A stretch of 64,000 bases of DNA from Bacteroidales bacterium 6E. GTDB taxonomy: Bacteria > Bacteroidota > Bacteroidia > Bacteroidales > Prolixibacteraceae. Numbering within the stretch: the stretch's first letter is position 1; each line of letters opens with the position of its first letter. Below the pieces are notes generated by a model. The model was not told the DNA's origin and did not search any database. It saw nothing but the letters and a program-made list of their open reading frames with translations. Shown here piece by piece: positions 43,531 to 52,493 of the stretch. Where the stretch lies: assembly GCA_001270045.2 (NCBI GenBank), contig DF970690.1, positions 682,373-746,372 of the forward strand, written 5' to 3'. Position numbers and translations under genes: made by a program.

Positions 43531-43555
43531 AGGAAAGTGTTGGTACCACTTTCCT
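43531..43555. terminator. hairpin between anti-sigma and susC genes
   Basis: A 9-bp stem, AGGAAAGTG (43531-43539) with CACTTTCCT (43547-43555), 7-base loop. No T-run follows, so it may attenuate or separate regulator and receptor transcription instead of terminating fully. Confidence 0.45.
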
Positions 43556-43610
43556 GCTGAATGCAGAGCGAGATCAATAACAATTTTATTCACTCTAACA
43601 GGGTAAATTT

Positions 43611-46600
43611 ATGGAAAAAAAACTAAAACCAAAGGTATTTGGTAACCATCTTCTTTGCGATGGGCCTGCCTTAAAAAAATTTTTTAGAGCTATGCGGATA
43701 ACAGTACTTTGCTTTTTCCTCGGCTTAGCGCAGGTGTGGGCTGTTGAAAGCTATGCGCAAATGACGAAGTTGTCGATGAAATTGGACAATAAGCCATTGG
43801 AACAGGTGCTAAAATTCATCGAAGACGAATCGGATTTCTTTTTTCTTTACAACAGGGATTTGATTGATGTGGAACAAGAGGTAACTGTTGATGCCCGAAA
43901 TAAAACTATCAAAACCATTCTTGATGATGTGTTGGAGGGAACTGATATCAGTTATGCTGTATTTGACCGTCAAATTGTATTGACCAACACAAATTTGATA
44001 AATGCCATGGTTGCCCAGCAGAGATCGATTTCCGGAAAGGTGACCGATGCCAATGGCCTGCCTCTGCCAGGGGTAACCGTTGTGGTTAAGGGGACAACCC
44101 AGGGAACAATAACCAATGTAGACGGAAATTTCACAATAGTCAATATTCCTGAAAACGCAACGCTGCAATTTTCCTTTGTGGGTATGCAAACACAGGAAAT
44201 TGTTGTTGTTGATCAAACAACAATAAATGTGATTATGTTGGAAGATGCCATCGGTATTGAAGAAGTGGTTGCCATTGGGTATGGTTCGCAAAAGAGAGTT
44301 AACGTAATTGGGTCAGTATCCCAAATTTCTTCAGGAAATTTGAAGGAAAGGCCTGTAACACAACTTTCAAATATTTTGGCAGGTCAAATGTCGGGCGTAA
44401 CGGTTATACAGCGTTCTGGAAAACCGGGAGAAACCAATTCTTCTCTTAGGATCAGAGGGGTTGGGTCCTTTGGAGCCTCCCCCAATGCTCTGGTTTTGGT
44501 TGACGGATTGCCGACTGACCGTTACGATAATATCAATCCCAATGATATTGAAACCATTTCAGTGTTAAAGGATGCTTCAACCGCCGCAATATATGGCGCA
44601 CGTGCTGCAAATGGAGTTGTATTAATTACCACAAAAAAAGGAAAAGAAGGAAAGTTCAGTGTAAGATATGATGGCCGTGCAGGAGTTTCGGTGCCCACCG
44701 AGCTGCCAAAAATGGCCAATTCATGGGAGTATGCTGAAATGATGAATATTGCAATGGGCGCAAAGGTCTATTCTGAAGAAGATATTGCAAAATTTAAATC
44801 AGGTGCAGATATTGACAATTATCCCAATACAAATTGGTTTAATGAGGTTTTCAAAAACGGGACACAGCAAGATCATAACATTTCTTTGACAGGTGGGACA
44901 CAGGCCAACAAATATTTTGCATCGTTCAATTATCTGAACCAAACAGGTATAGTGGATGAAAATGGTTATGACCGTTATTCATTTAGGCTGAATACTGAAT
45001 CGATGCTTGGAAAAAAAGTTAAGCTTTCGACAATAATTTCAGGGATTCAGGAAAAAAAATACGAACCGGTGGGGCCAGGCGATCTTGGTCAAATGAATAC
45101 GGTTGAACAAATCATTACTAATACTGTACGTATACCTTCAATATATGCTTCCCGATATACTAATGGCGAATACGGAAGTGGCTTGGAAACATTCGGAACC
45201 CCCGTATCTTGGATTGGAAGTGAGTCTTTTCTTAACAAGCCTGAATGGTATGGGAAAATCAATGCAAGACTGGATTGGACACCATTCAACAACCTTACTG
45301 TTTCAGCTATCGGAGGCTACTCATTCAGCTTGCTCGAGTGGATTCGGTATAAAGGTTCCCAGGTTTTAAATTCTGATTATACCTTGAAATCATCCAACCT
45401 ATACCAGGACAGGGATAAGGAGATCTATAAAACCATGCAATATACTGCCGAGTATTTAAAAGACATAAAATGGCACCAAATAAAAATTCTTGCAGGTTAT
45501 TCTTTTGAAAACCAGGTGAATGATTACCTAAACGGATACCGGTTGAATTTCGCAACCAATACCTATACGGTGTTGGACATGGGTGGGGAAACCGATCAAG
45601 TAGCTGGTGGAAACATTACAGAATGGGCTTTGCAATCGCTTTTCGGACGATTAAATTATAACTATAAACAGAAATACCTCATGGAAAGCACTGTCAGGTA
45701 TGATGGCTCTTCAAGATTCCCCGCTACGATGAGGTATGCATTCTTCCCTTCAGTGGCAGTGGGATGGCGTATTTCTGAGGAAGACTTCCTTAAAGAAGGA
45801 TTTGCCTGGATTTCGAACCTGAAATTGAAGGCTTCTGCCGGAGTACTGGGTAACCAGAATATTGGGAATTACCCTTATCAGGCTACCTATGCATCTGGTT
45901 GGGCATACCCAATAGGTGACCAGCTATCGACCGGAATAAGTTATACAACATATACCGATCCCAATATTCACTGGGAATCGACAAGAACCATGGATATAGG
46001 TATCGAATCCGGCTTTTTTGACCAGAAACTTACCTTTAATGTATCGTACTTTGACAGGCACACTTCAGACATACTTTACGCACCCTCTTCCAGTGTTTCA
46101 TCAGTTATTGGCGTGGGAATCGGTTCAACCAACACTGGTGAGGCGAAAAACAAAGGTTGGGAATTTGAAGTCGGACATCGGTCAAAATTTGGTGATTTTT
46201 CGTATAACCTAAATGGTAATTTGTCAATCATCAACAATGAAGTGGTTACGCTTGGAGTTGGCAATATTGAACAGCCAAACGGCATGGTTGGTAACGGAAG
46301 TGACTTATTCATCGGTTTTCCCATGCAGATGTACTATGGCTATAAATCAGACGGCGTATTCCTTGACCAGGATGATATCGATACCTGGGCAAACCAGTCA
46401 CAAATCACCCCTAATCCCCAGGCTGGAGATATTCGGTATATGGATATCAGTGGACCAGAAGGTATCCCTGACGGAAAAGTATCGTCAGAATATGACAGAA
46501 CCTATCTGGGTTCAATGATTCCCAAATATACCTTTTCTTTTAACTTGGGGACATCCTATAAAAATCTAGATTTAGGCGTCTTTTTGCAGGGAGTTGCCGG

Positions 46601-47006
46601 TGTGAAAGGAATGTTGAACAATTATGCCGGTTACGCATTTAGTAACGATGGGTCCATACAGCAGTGGATGATTAATGGCCGGTTCAATCCTGAAAATCCT
46701 GTTCGCTATCCGGAATATCCCCGATTACAGGTATTCTCCAATACCATACCTCCAAATTATGTAACATCTGATTTTTGGATATTGAATGCTTCCTATTTGC
46801 GATTAAAGAATGTTCAGCTCGGATATTCCTTCCCTAAGAATATTACCAATCCATTAGGTGTGGATTATCTCCGGATGTATTGCTCTGGAGAAAATCTGTT
46901 TACCTACAAGAGTTACAGAAAAGGATGGGATCCGGAGATTAATACAGGTGGAGCATATTACCCGATTATGTCAACTTTCACTGTAGGCGTAAATGTTCAA
47001 TTTTAA
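43611..47006 (+). CDS. susC: SusC/RagA-type TonB-dependent glycan receptor with STN domain
   Basis: This 1131-residue protein has a signal peptide ending near ESYAQ. An STN signalling domain (residues ~50-125; LDNKPLEQVLKFIEDESDFF) is followed by a carboxypeptidase-regulatory-like beta sandwich (~140-215; ISGKVTDANGLPLPGVTVVV). The TonB plug comes next (IEEVVAIGYGSQKRVNVIGS, VLKDASTAAIYGARAANGVV) and the rest is a 22-strand barrel ending in VNVQF. It imports oligosaccharide across the outer membrane with the SusD lipoprotein. The STN domain couples occupancy to the FecR anti-sigma factor. The overlap with the downstream frame is only apparent: the SusD start is 19 bases after this stop. Confidence 0.93.
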   Translation: MEKKLKPKVFGNHLLCDGPALKKFFRAMRITVLCFFLGLAQVWAVESYAQMTKLSMKLDNKPLEQVLKFIEDESDFFFLYNRDLIDVEQEVTVDARNKTIKTILDDVLEGTDISYAVFDRQIVLTNTNLINAMVAQQRSISGKVTDANGLPLPGVTVVVKGTTQGTITNVDGNFTIVNIPENATLQFSFVGMQTQEIVVVDQTTINVIMLEDAIGIEEVVAIGYGSQKRVNVIGSVSQISSGNLKERPVTQLSNILAGQMSGVTVIQRSGKPGETNSSLRIRGVGSFGASPNALVLVDGLPTDRYDNINPNDIETISVLKDASTAAIYGARAANGVVLITTKKGKEGKFSVRYDGRAGVSVPTELPKMANSWEYAEMMNIAMGAKVYSEEDIAKFKSGADIDNYPNTNWFNEVFKNGTQQDHNISLTGGTQANKYFASFNYLNQTGIVDENGYDRYSFRLNTESMLGKKVKLSTIISGIQEKKYEPVGPGDLGQMNTVEQIITNTVRIPSIYASRYTNGEYGSGLETFGTPVSWIGSESFLNKPEWYGKINARLDWTPFNNLTVSAIGGYSFSLLEWIRYKGSQVLNSDYTLKSSNLYQDRDKEIYKTMQYTAEYLKDIKWHQIKILAGYSFENQVNDYLNGYRLNFATNTYTVLDMGGETDQVAGGNITEWALQSLFGRLNYNYKQKYLMESTVRYDGSSRFPATMRYAFFPSVAVGWRISEEDFLKEGFAWISNLKLKASAGVLGNQNIGNYPYQATYASGWAYPIGDQLSTGISYTTYTDPNIHWESTRTMDIGIESGFFDQKLTFNVSYFDRHTSDILYAPSSSVSSVIGVGIGSTNTGEAKNKGWEFEVGHRSKFGDFSYNLNGNLSIINNEVVTLGVGNIEQPNGMVGNGSDLFIGFPMQMYYGYKSDGVFLDQDDIDTWANQSQITPNPQAGDIRYMDISGPEGIPDGKVSSEYDRTYLGSMIPKYTFSFNLGTSYKNLDLGVFLQGVAGVKGMLNNYAGYAFSNDGSIQQWMINGRFNPENPVRYPEYPRLQVFSNTIPPNYVTSDFWILNASYLRLKNVQLGYSFPKNITNPLGVDYLRMYCSGENLFTYKSYRKGWDPEINTGGAYYPIMSTFTVGVNVQF

Positions 47007-47025
47007 TGAATTTAAATCTGAAAAA

Positions 47026-48687
47026 ATGAATACAAAAATCATAATTAATTTCATGACACGCGGACTGTTTGCCTTATTTCTCTTGACAGGCACTATGTCG
47101 TGTGATGATCAATTGGACCTAAATCCGAACAATGCATACTCTTCAGGAAACTTTTGGACAACGGAAGAGAACGCAATGCTTGCTCTATCAGGAGTTTACA
47201 GAGGGGGCGTGAATTATCTGCTAAGTCCACATCCAACTGATTGGTGGACTGTTCCCGGCACTATATTGTTTGAATTGATGAGCGATAACGGGTATGACAG
47301 AAGAGGTGACAATTCACCGTTCAATACAATAACAAATGGTCAACTTACAGCCAATAATGACTATATCAAAAGGTTTTGGGTTAATTCTTACAAGAGGGTG
47401 GCCATTTGTAATAATTTTATTGAAAACATCGGTCGTGGTGATTTTGACGAGGCAAAAATCAAACGCATGGAAGCGGAAGCCCGCTTTGTTCGTGCTAGTC
47501 AGTATTTTTACATGTCTCAATATTGGGGATCAGTTCCATTGGTTACCAAAACCTTGTCGGATCAGGAGGCCAATACCGTCGTGAAAAGTCCAAAGCAGGA
47601 AATTGTCCAATTTGTTATTGATGAATTAATTGAGGTTGCCGTGGCTCTTCCTCTCCATCGGGAATTGACATCAGACGATAAAGGCAGGGTAAGTAAACAA
47701 GCAGCGTTGGCTTTCCTGGGAAGAATGTATCTTTCCGATCATCGTTACAACGAGGCAGCCACAGTTTATAAAGAGATAATGGATTATGGAGATAATGCCA
47801 TCGATCCTGATTTCACATCATTGTTTAATGGAACGAACGAAAATAGCAGTGAAATTCTGTTTGCTTATCAGTATATTGCAAATGTATATCAAAATGAATT
47901 TCCACAACGAGCATATCCCAGAAGCCTTGGAGGATATAATTTTGTAAATCCATATTCTGATTTAGCAGACCAGTATGACTGGAATGATGGAACCTCATTT
48001 TCTTATGAAGATGAACGTTATAATCCTGAAAACATGGCTGCAAACCGGGATCCAAGATTTGATTATACCTTCTATTGTGATAACGGCACGTTTTGCAACA
48101 CACCAATTAGTTTTGATCCTGATGACCTTCAATCCTTGGACCGAATCACATACACATTGCAAGCTACCAGGACAGGGTATGGCCTGCGAAAATTCTTTAA
48201 TGAATCCTTTACTGGTCCTTTGAGTACCGGATATGGGGCTGATATGCCTATCATTCGTTATGCCGAAGTTTTATTAAGTTATCTTGAAGCAAGACTGGAA
48301 TCAGGAAGTCCAATCACTCAGGAATTGTTGGATGAGACCATCAATAAGGTTAGGTCAAGGACTTCCGTAAATATGCCTCCAATCACTGAAACAGACCCAT
48401 CCAGGCTACGTCAGATCTTAAGAAAGGAGCGACGAATTGAATTCGCTTTTGAGGGTTTTCGTTATTGGGATTTGCTGCGTTGGGGTATCGCAGGCGAAGT
48501 ATTACAAGGTGATTTTTGGGGTGCTCCATTCCCGAATTCCGCAAGATATGCGAGCACAACCAAGAAAATTGATCCTGCTGGATATAGCAGATGGTTTGTC
48601 ACTACAAAGGCATTTCGTAAAGGTCAGGATGAAACCTGGCCAATACCGGAATCGGAATCAAATATCAATCCTGGTCTGTTAAATTAA
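47026..48687 (+). CDS. susD: SusD/RagB-family glycan-binding lipoprotein
   Basis: This 553-residue protein is taken from the ATG at 47026, which gives a lipoprotein signal (GLFALFLLTGTMSCDDQ, lipobox Cys about residue 26); an in-frame ATG at 46993 inside susC is less likely. SusD features are LDLNPNNAYSSGNFWTTEE at the mature N-terminus, TPR-type helices (EAEARFVRASQYFYMSQYWG), and the C-terminal signature LRKERRIEFAFEGFRYWDLL. It forms the lid over the SusC barrel and binds the target glycan on the cell surface. Confidence 0.92.
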   Translation: MNTKIIINFMTRGLFALFLLTGTMSCDDQLDLNPNNAYSSGNFWTTEENAMLALSGVYRGGVNYLLSPHPTDWWTVPGTILFELMSDNGYDRRGDNSPFNTITNGQLTANNDYIKRFWVNSYKRVAICNNFIENIGRGDFDEAKIKRMEAEARFVRASQYFYMSQYWGSVPLVTKTLSDQEANTVVKSPKQEIVQFVIDELIEVAVALPLHRELTSDDKGRVSKQAALAFLGRMYLSDHRYNEAATVYKEIMDYGDNAIDPDFTSLFNGTNENSSEILFAYQYIANVYQNEFPQRAYPRSLGGYNFVNPYSDLADQYDWNDGTSFSYEDERYNPENMAANRDPRFDYTFYCDNGTFCNTPISFDPDDLQSLDRITYTLQATRTGYGLRKFFNESFTGPLSTGYGADMPIIRYAEVLLSYLEARLESGSPITQELLDETINKVRSRTSVNMPPITETDPSRLRQILRKERRIEFAFEGFRYWDLLRWGIAGEVLQGDFWGAPFPNSARYASTTKKIDPAGYSRWFVTTKAFRKGQDETWPIPESESNINPGLLN

Positions 48688-48696
48688 ATACAAATT

Positions 48697-48761
48697 GCAG
48701 TCATTTTAATATGGAAACAGGAATTGGCTTACCCTTTCCATTCCGCTATTAAAATGACTGC
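48697..48761. terminator. long inverted repeat between susD and the GH27 gene
   Basis: A perfect 15-bp stem, GCAGTCATTTTAATA (48697-48711) with TATTAAAATGACTGC (48747-48761). A secondary GGAAA/TTTCC pairing lies inside the 35-base loop. It could partially terminate transcription, or protect the 3' end of the highly expressed susCD message, as is common after susD genes. Confidence 0.55.
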
Positions 48762-48779
48762 TCTCTAAAGCGAATTGAC

Positions 48780-49964
48780 ATGAGAAGCGTTATAATATTA
48801 TTCCTAGTTATTTCCATAAATGCCTATTCACAAAATGAAAAATCACTTGCTGCCAGTCCTCCGATGGGCTGGAATAGCTGGAATTGGTTTGGCAAACATG
48901 CGATTACCGAAGCCAATATGCGAGAATGTATGGACGCCATTGTTGAAGAGGGCCTATTGGAAGCTGGATACGAATATTTTGTCATAGATGGTGGCTGGAG
49001 AGATACCCGGTTAGGTAAAAATGGGGAACTTTTGCCAAATCCTGAACGATTTCCTCAGGGAATAAAGGCTTTGGCAGATTATGCCCATTCCAAAGGCCTT
49101 AAGTTCGGACTTCATACTGTCCCCGGAACACATGATTGTGGTGGTGATCCGGTTGGAGGATTTGGGATAGAGGAAATTCATGTGCAGCAATTTGCAGATT
49201 GGGGAGTCGATCTGATAAAACTGGATAAGTGCAGACATTCAGACGGATGGGATGAAGTGCTTTTACGGCAAACCTATGAAAAGTGGCACAACCTGATACA
49301 GAAACATGGGAGAGATATTGTATTTAGTATAAGTGCCTATACATGGCGCGACTGGTATCCGGAAGTCGGGCAGATGGCTCGGACTACCGGAGACATTGAA
49401 GCTAAAGTAACCGGTGGTGCCATTTTTGATGGTAAAAAACCACAAAGTCATTACCATAGCGTTATGCACATTGCGGAGGTTAACAACCAATGGGCATCAT
49501 TCGCCGGTAACGGCTACTGGAACGACCCTGACATGATGGTAACAGGAGATCAGGGTCTGAACGAGGAAGAACAAAAAGCTCACTTTGCCCTTTGGTGCAT
49601 CATGTCATCCCCTTTGATGCTCGGCAATGATCCACGAATTATGACTTCAAGTGAAAAGGACATAATTACAAATAAACTTGCTATTTCTGTTAACCAGGAT
49701 CCCACTGAACAAGGCAGACGCATAATCAAAGATGGCAATGTTGAAGTCTGGATGAAAAAATTGAAAGATGACAGCAGAGCGGTTTTGTTATTGAATCGAG
49801 ATCCCGAAAAGACTAAAAATATTGAGGTTACGCTAGAAGAACTTGGATTAAGTGGAGAAAGGCAAATTACAGATATTTATAAAAGTAAGACACTCGGAAA
49901 AACAACAAAATCAATTTCCAGGAAAATTCAACCTCGGTCAGGGTTGTTTGTGATTATTGGATGA
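48780..49964 (+). CDS. GH27 alpha-galactosidase
   Basis: This 394-residue protein has a signal peptide (MRSVIILFLVISINAYSQ). GH27 motifs start directly: SPPMGWNSWNWFGKHAITEA, YFVIDGGWRD, then DLIKLDKC with nucleophile Asp ~149, and GNGYWNDPDMMVTGDQGLNE with the acid/base Asp in NDPDMM, then ALWCIMSSPLMLGNDPR. A C-terminal beta domain ends the protein. Members remove terminal alpha-linked galactose or N-acetylgalactosamine, retaining configuration. It probably acts in the periplasm on oligosaccharides imported by the adjacent SusCD. Galactose versus N-acetylgalactosamine specificity cannot be fixed by eye. Confidence 0.88.
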   Translation: MRSVIILFLVISINAYSQNEKSLAASPPMGWNSWNWFGKHAITEANMRECMDAIVEEGLLEAGYEYFVIDGGWRDTRLGKNGELLPNPERFPQGIKALADYAHSKGLKFGLHTVPGTHDCGGDPVGGFGIEEIHVQQFADWGVDLIKLDKCRHSDGWDEVLLRQTYEKWHNLIQKHGRDIVFSISAYTWRDWYPEVGQMARTTGDIEAKVTGGAIFDGKKPQSHYHSVMHIAEVNNQWASFAGNGYWNDPDMMVTGDQGLNEEEQKAHFALWCIMSSPLMLGNDPRIMTSSEKDIITNKLAISVNQDPTEQGRRIIKDGNVEVWMKKLKDDSRAVLLLNRDPEKTKNIEVTLEELGLSGERQITDIYKSKTLGKTTKSISRKIQPRSGLFVIIG

Positions 49965-50341
49965 GCAGTGGATTAAATTATAAATCATTTCTTTCATATT
50001 CAAACATAGAGAACACCTGATTTTTACATATGAAATCAAGAAATGATTGAAATGGTGTCCATGTTACGCCGACACCGCACCTTTGCTGATTCCCGCATTG
50101 ATCTAGTGAATTGATATTGCCTTTGAATTTTTGGGATAATCCACCAGACAAGGGAGTCAATTATCCTGATGATTTGGGCAACTATGAAAAATGGGAATAT
50201 TATTTATACAATTATGGAAAATGATGATTTCCCGTTCAATATCAGACGTCTGGACTAAGTGATGGAGTTTATTTAAAAATTAATGATCATAAAAACAATC
50301 GTATTTGTGGTTGAAACCAATAACTAATTCAAGAGATTGTT
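49965..50341. other. gap with possible gene remnant
   Basis: A 377-bp gap in the PUL. In one frame (about 50102-50221) it reads LNFWDNPPDKGVNYPDDLGN followed by YEKWEYYLYNYGK and a stop. This has strong coding character but no start, and a stop lies upstream at 50099. I take it as a remnant of a lost enzyme gene, family unknown. No other structure is evident. Confidence 0.4.
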
Positions 50342-52372
50342 ATGAATATCCAAAAGAAGAGATTGCGATTTGGTGACCTTAAAAGAATGATCGCATTGAT
50401 TATTCTATTTGTACCAAGTTTATCTTATAGTCAAAACAGGTGGCAAATTCAGGAAGACGGCTCAATTCAATGGACTATAGATCAGGACATTCCTCGCTTT
50501 GACCAAATTGAAATGAGTGGAGAGAAAATATCCACGGTTTTAAGGTATGGTGTGGATAAAGAAGGTGGATTTATGCTCGAACGAAGTTTGGTCTGGCCAA
50601 TGTTACGTACCATCCCCAACAACACCCATGCAAGTCTGATGCGCCGGTATGGCTGGGATATCATCAATGATATGATAACCGTAAATGCCAACAGAATGCC
50701 TCAGGAAAAAGTAATAAGCATCACCCTGAATGGTACCATGGTAGTGGTTAGTGAATTTAATCTTCCCCAAAACGGAAAACTCAGACTTACCCGTCACCTT
50801 TTTCCATCACCAACAAGAGCCGCATATTGTGAAAAATATGTTTTATGCAATGTTGGAAAAAATTCAGTCATGATAGAAGTTCCTGAATCGCATTCGACAA
50901 TTGTGACAGATGCGGGAAAAGGAGTCGATGGTGAATATTTGATTGAAGCTACATTGACAGGTGTGCAAGGACATTCGCTTGAAGCTGGAGATTCAGTGAA
51001 GTTTTATGCTGATTTTAAAGCCTTCAATAAGGATCAGAAAATAAAAACAATTGATTTTGAAAATGAGCTGCATGCCAGGATGGCGATAATATCTGAGCTA
51101 TGGAGTAAGTTGGTACTGGAATCGCCCGATCCGGTAATAAATACCATGTTCGCCTTTGCAAAGATCAGAGGCGCTGAAAGTATTTTTAATACCAAGGGCG
51201 GGTATATGCATGGACCGGGTGGAGAATCATATTATGCAGCCATCTGGGCAAATGACCAGGCAGAATATATAAATCCATTTTTCCCTTTTCTTGGATATGA
51301 TACAGGGAACCAGTCTGCTTATAATTCTTTCAAGCATTTTGCCCGATTCATGAACAATGAATACAAACCGATACCCAGTTCGATCATTTCAGAGGGTACC
51401 GATTATTGGAATGGGGCTGGCGATCGTGGTGATGGAGCCATGATTGCGTATGGGGTTGGTCGTTACGCTCTTGCCAATGGAAACAGACAGGAGGCACTTG
51501 ATTTGTGGCCTTTGCTTGAATGGTGTCTCGAATATTGCCGTAGAAATCTGAATAATGAAGGGGTTGTCATTTCAGATTCGGATGAACTTGAAGGTCGGTT
51601 TCCGGCTGGAAACGCGAACCTGGCAACCTCATGTTTATACTATGATGCGCTGCTTTCCGCCGTTCATCTTGGTGAAGAATTGGATAAGCCCGCATCACAA
51701 CTACGCTCATACAGAAAACAGGCCAAAGAATTGCGTATTGCAATTGAAAAATATTTTGGTGGGGTCGTGGAAGGTTTCAATACTTATAAATATTATAAAG
51801 AAAATGAGGTTCTTCGATCTTGGATTTGTATTCCTTTAACAGTCGGTATCTATGACCGAAAAGAAGAGACAATCAAGGCACTTTTTTCACCACAACTCTG
51901 GACCGAGAATGGTTTGCTGACCGAAGCAGGAAGCGAGACCTTCTGGGATCGTTCAACATTATATGCATTGCGAGGTGTATTGGCTTGTGGTGCCACAGAA
52001 AAGGGAATAAATTATCTGAAATATTATTCGACAAAGCGCCTGTTGGGAGATCATGTTCCTTATGCCATTGAGGCATGGCCGGAAGGTAACCAACGACATC
52101 TTTCAGCTGAAAGTGGCTTGTATTGTCGGGTTATCACGGAAGGATTATTTGGAATAAAACCCACTGGATTTAAATCTTTTATTTGTAAACCCAGTTTACC
52201 TTCAGATTGGGATTATATGAGTCTTAAACACATACAGGCATTTGGAAATGATTTTGATATAAATGTTAAAAGACAAAAAGAGAATATAAAAGTCTCCGTG
52301 GTATCACTGGGGAATGTTATAGATGAAAAATTGTGGAATGGTATTGATGTATTAAAATTCAATTTGCCTTAA
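50342..52372 (+). CDS. six-hairpin glycosidase-like protein
   Basis: This 676-residue protein has a signal peptide (MIALIILFVPSLSYSQ after a basic N-region). The N-terminal ~230 residues are a beta sandwich. The rest is an (alpha/alpha)6 barrel with typical features: GPGGESYYAAIWANDQAEYI, ISEGTDYWNGAGDRGDGAMI, VVISDSDELEGRFPAGNANL, LTEAGSETFWDRSTLYALRG and SAESGLYCRVITEGLFGIKP. These fit the six-hairpin glycosidase superfamily, but I cannot place it in a numbered GH family. Acidic residues in NDQAE, SEGTDYW and SDELEG are candidates for catalysis. It lies between GH27 and the sulfatase, so it likely acts on the same glycan. Confidence 0.65.
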   Translation: MNIQKKRLRFGDLKRMIALIILFVPSLSYSQNRWQIQEDGSIQWTIDQDIPRFDQIEMSGEKISTVLRYGVDKEGGFMLERSLVWPMLRTIPNNTHASLMRRYGWDIINDMITVNANRMPQEKVISITLNGTMVVVSEFNLPQNGKLRLTRHLFPSPTRAAYCEKYVLCNVGKNSVMIEVPESHSTIVTDAGKGVDGEYLIEATLTGVQGHSLEAGDSVKFYADFKAFNKDQKIKTIDFENELHARMAIISELWSKLVLESPDPVINTMFAFAKIRGAESIFNTKGGYMHGPGGESYYAAIWANDQAEYINPFFPFLGYDTGNQSAYNSFKHFARFMNNEYKPIPSSIISEGTDYWNGAGDRGDGAMIAYGVGRYALANGNRQEALDLWPLLEWCLEYCRRNLNNEGVVISDSDELEGRFPAGNANLATSCLYYDALLSAVHLGEELDKPASQLRSYRKQAKELRIAIEKYFGGVVEGFNTYKYYKENEVLRSWICIPLTVGIYDRKEETIKALFSPQLWTENGLLTEAGSETFWDRSTLYALRGVLACGATEKGINYLKYYSTKRLLGDHVPYAIEAWPEGNQRHLSAESGLYCRVITEGLFGIKPTGFKSFICKPSLPSDWDYMSLKHIQAFGNDFDINVKRQKENIKVSVVSLGNVIDEKLWNGIDVLKFNLP

Positions 52373-52493
52373 TGCAAATTTTGAAAATTAAATTTCACCC
52401 TCTCAAAAGTCGAACTTATCAGGATGAAAGCTCTTAAAATGATTACCAGATTTTCAAATACAGACAATCTTATTGATAAAAAACTTCATCAAA

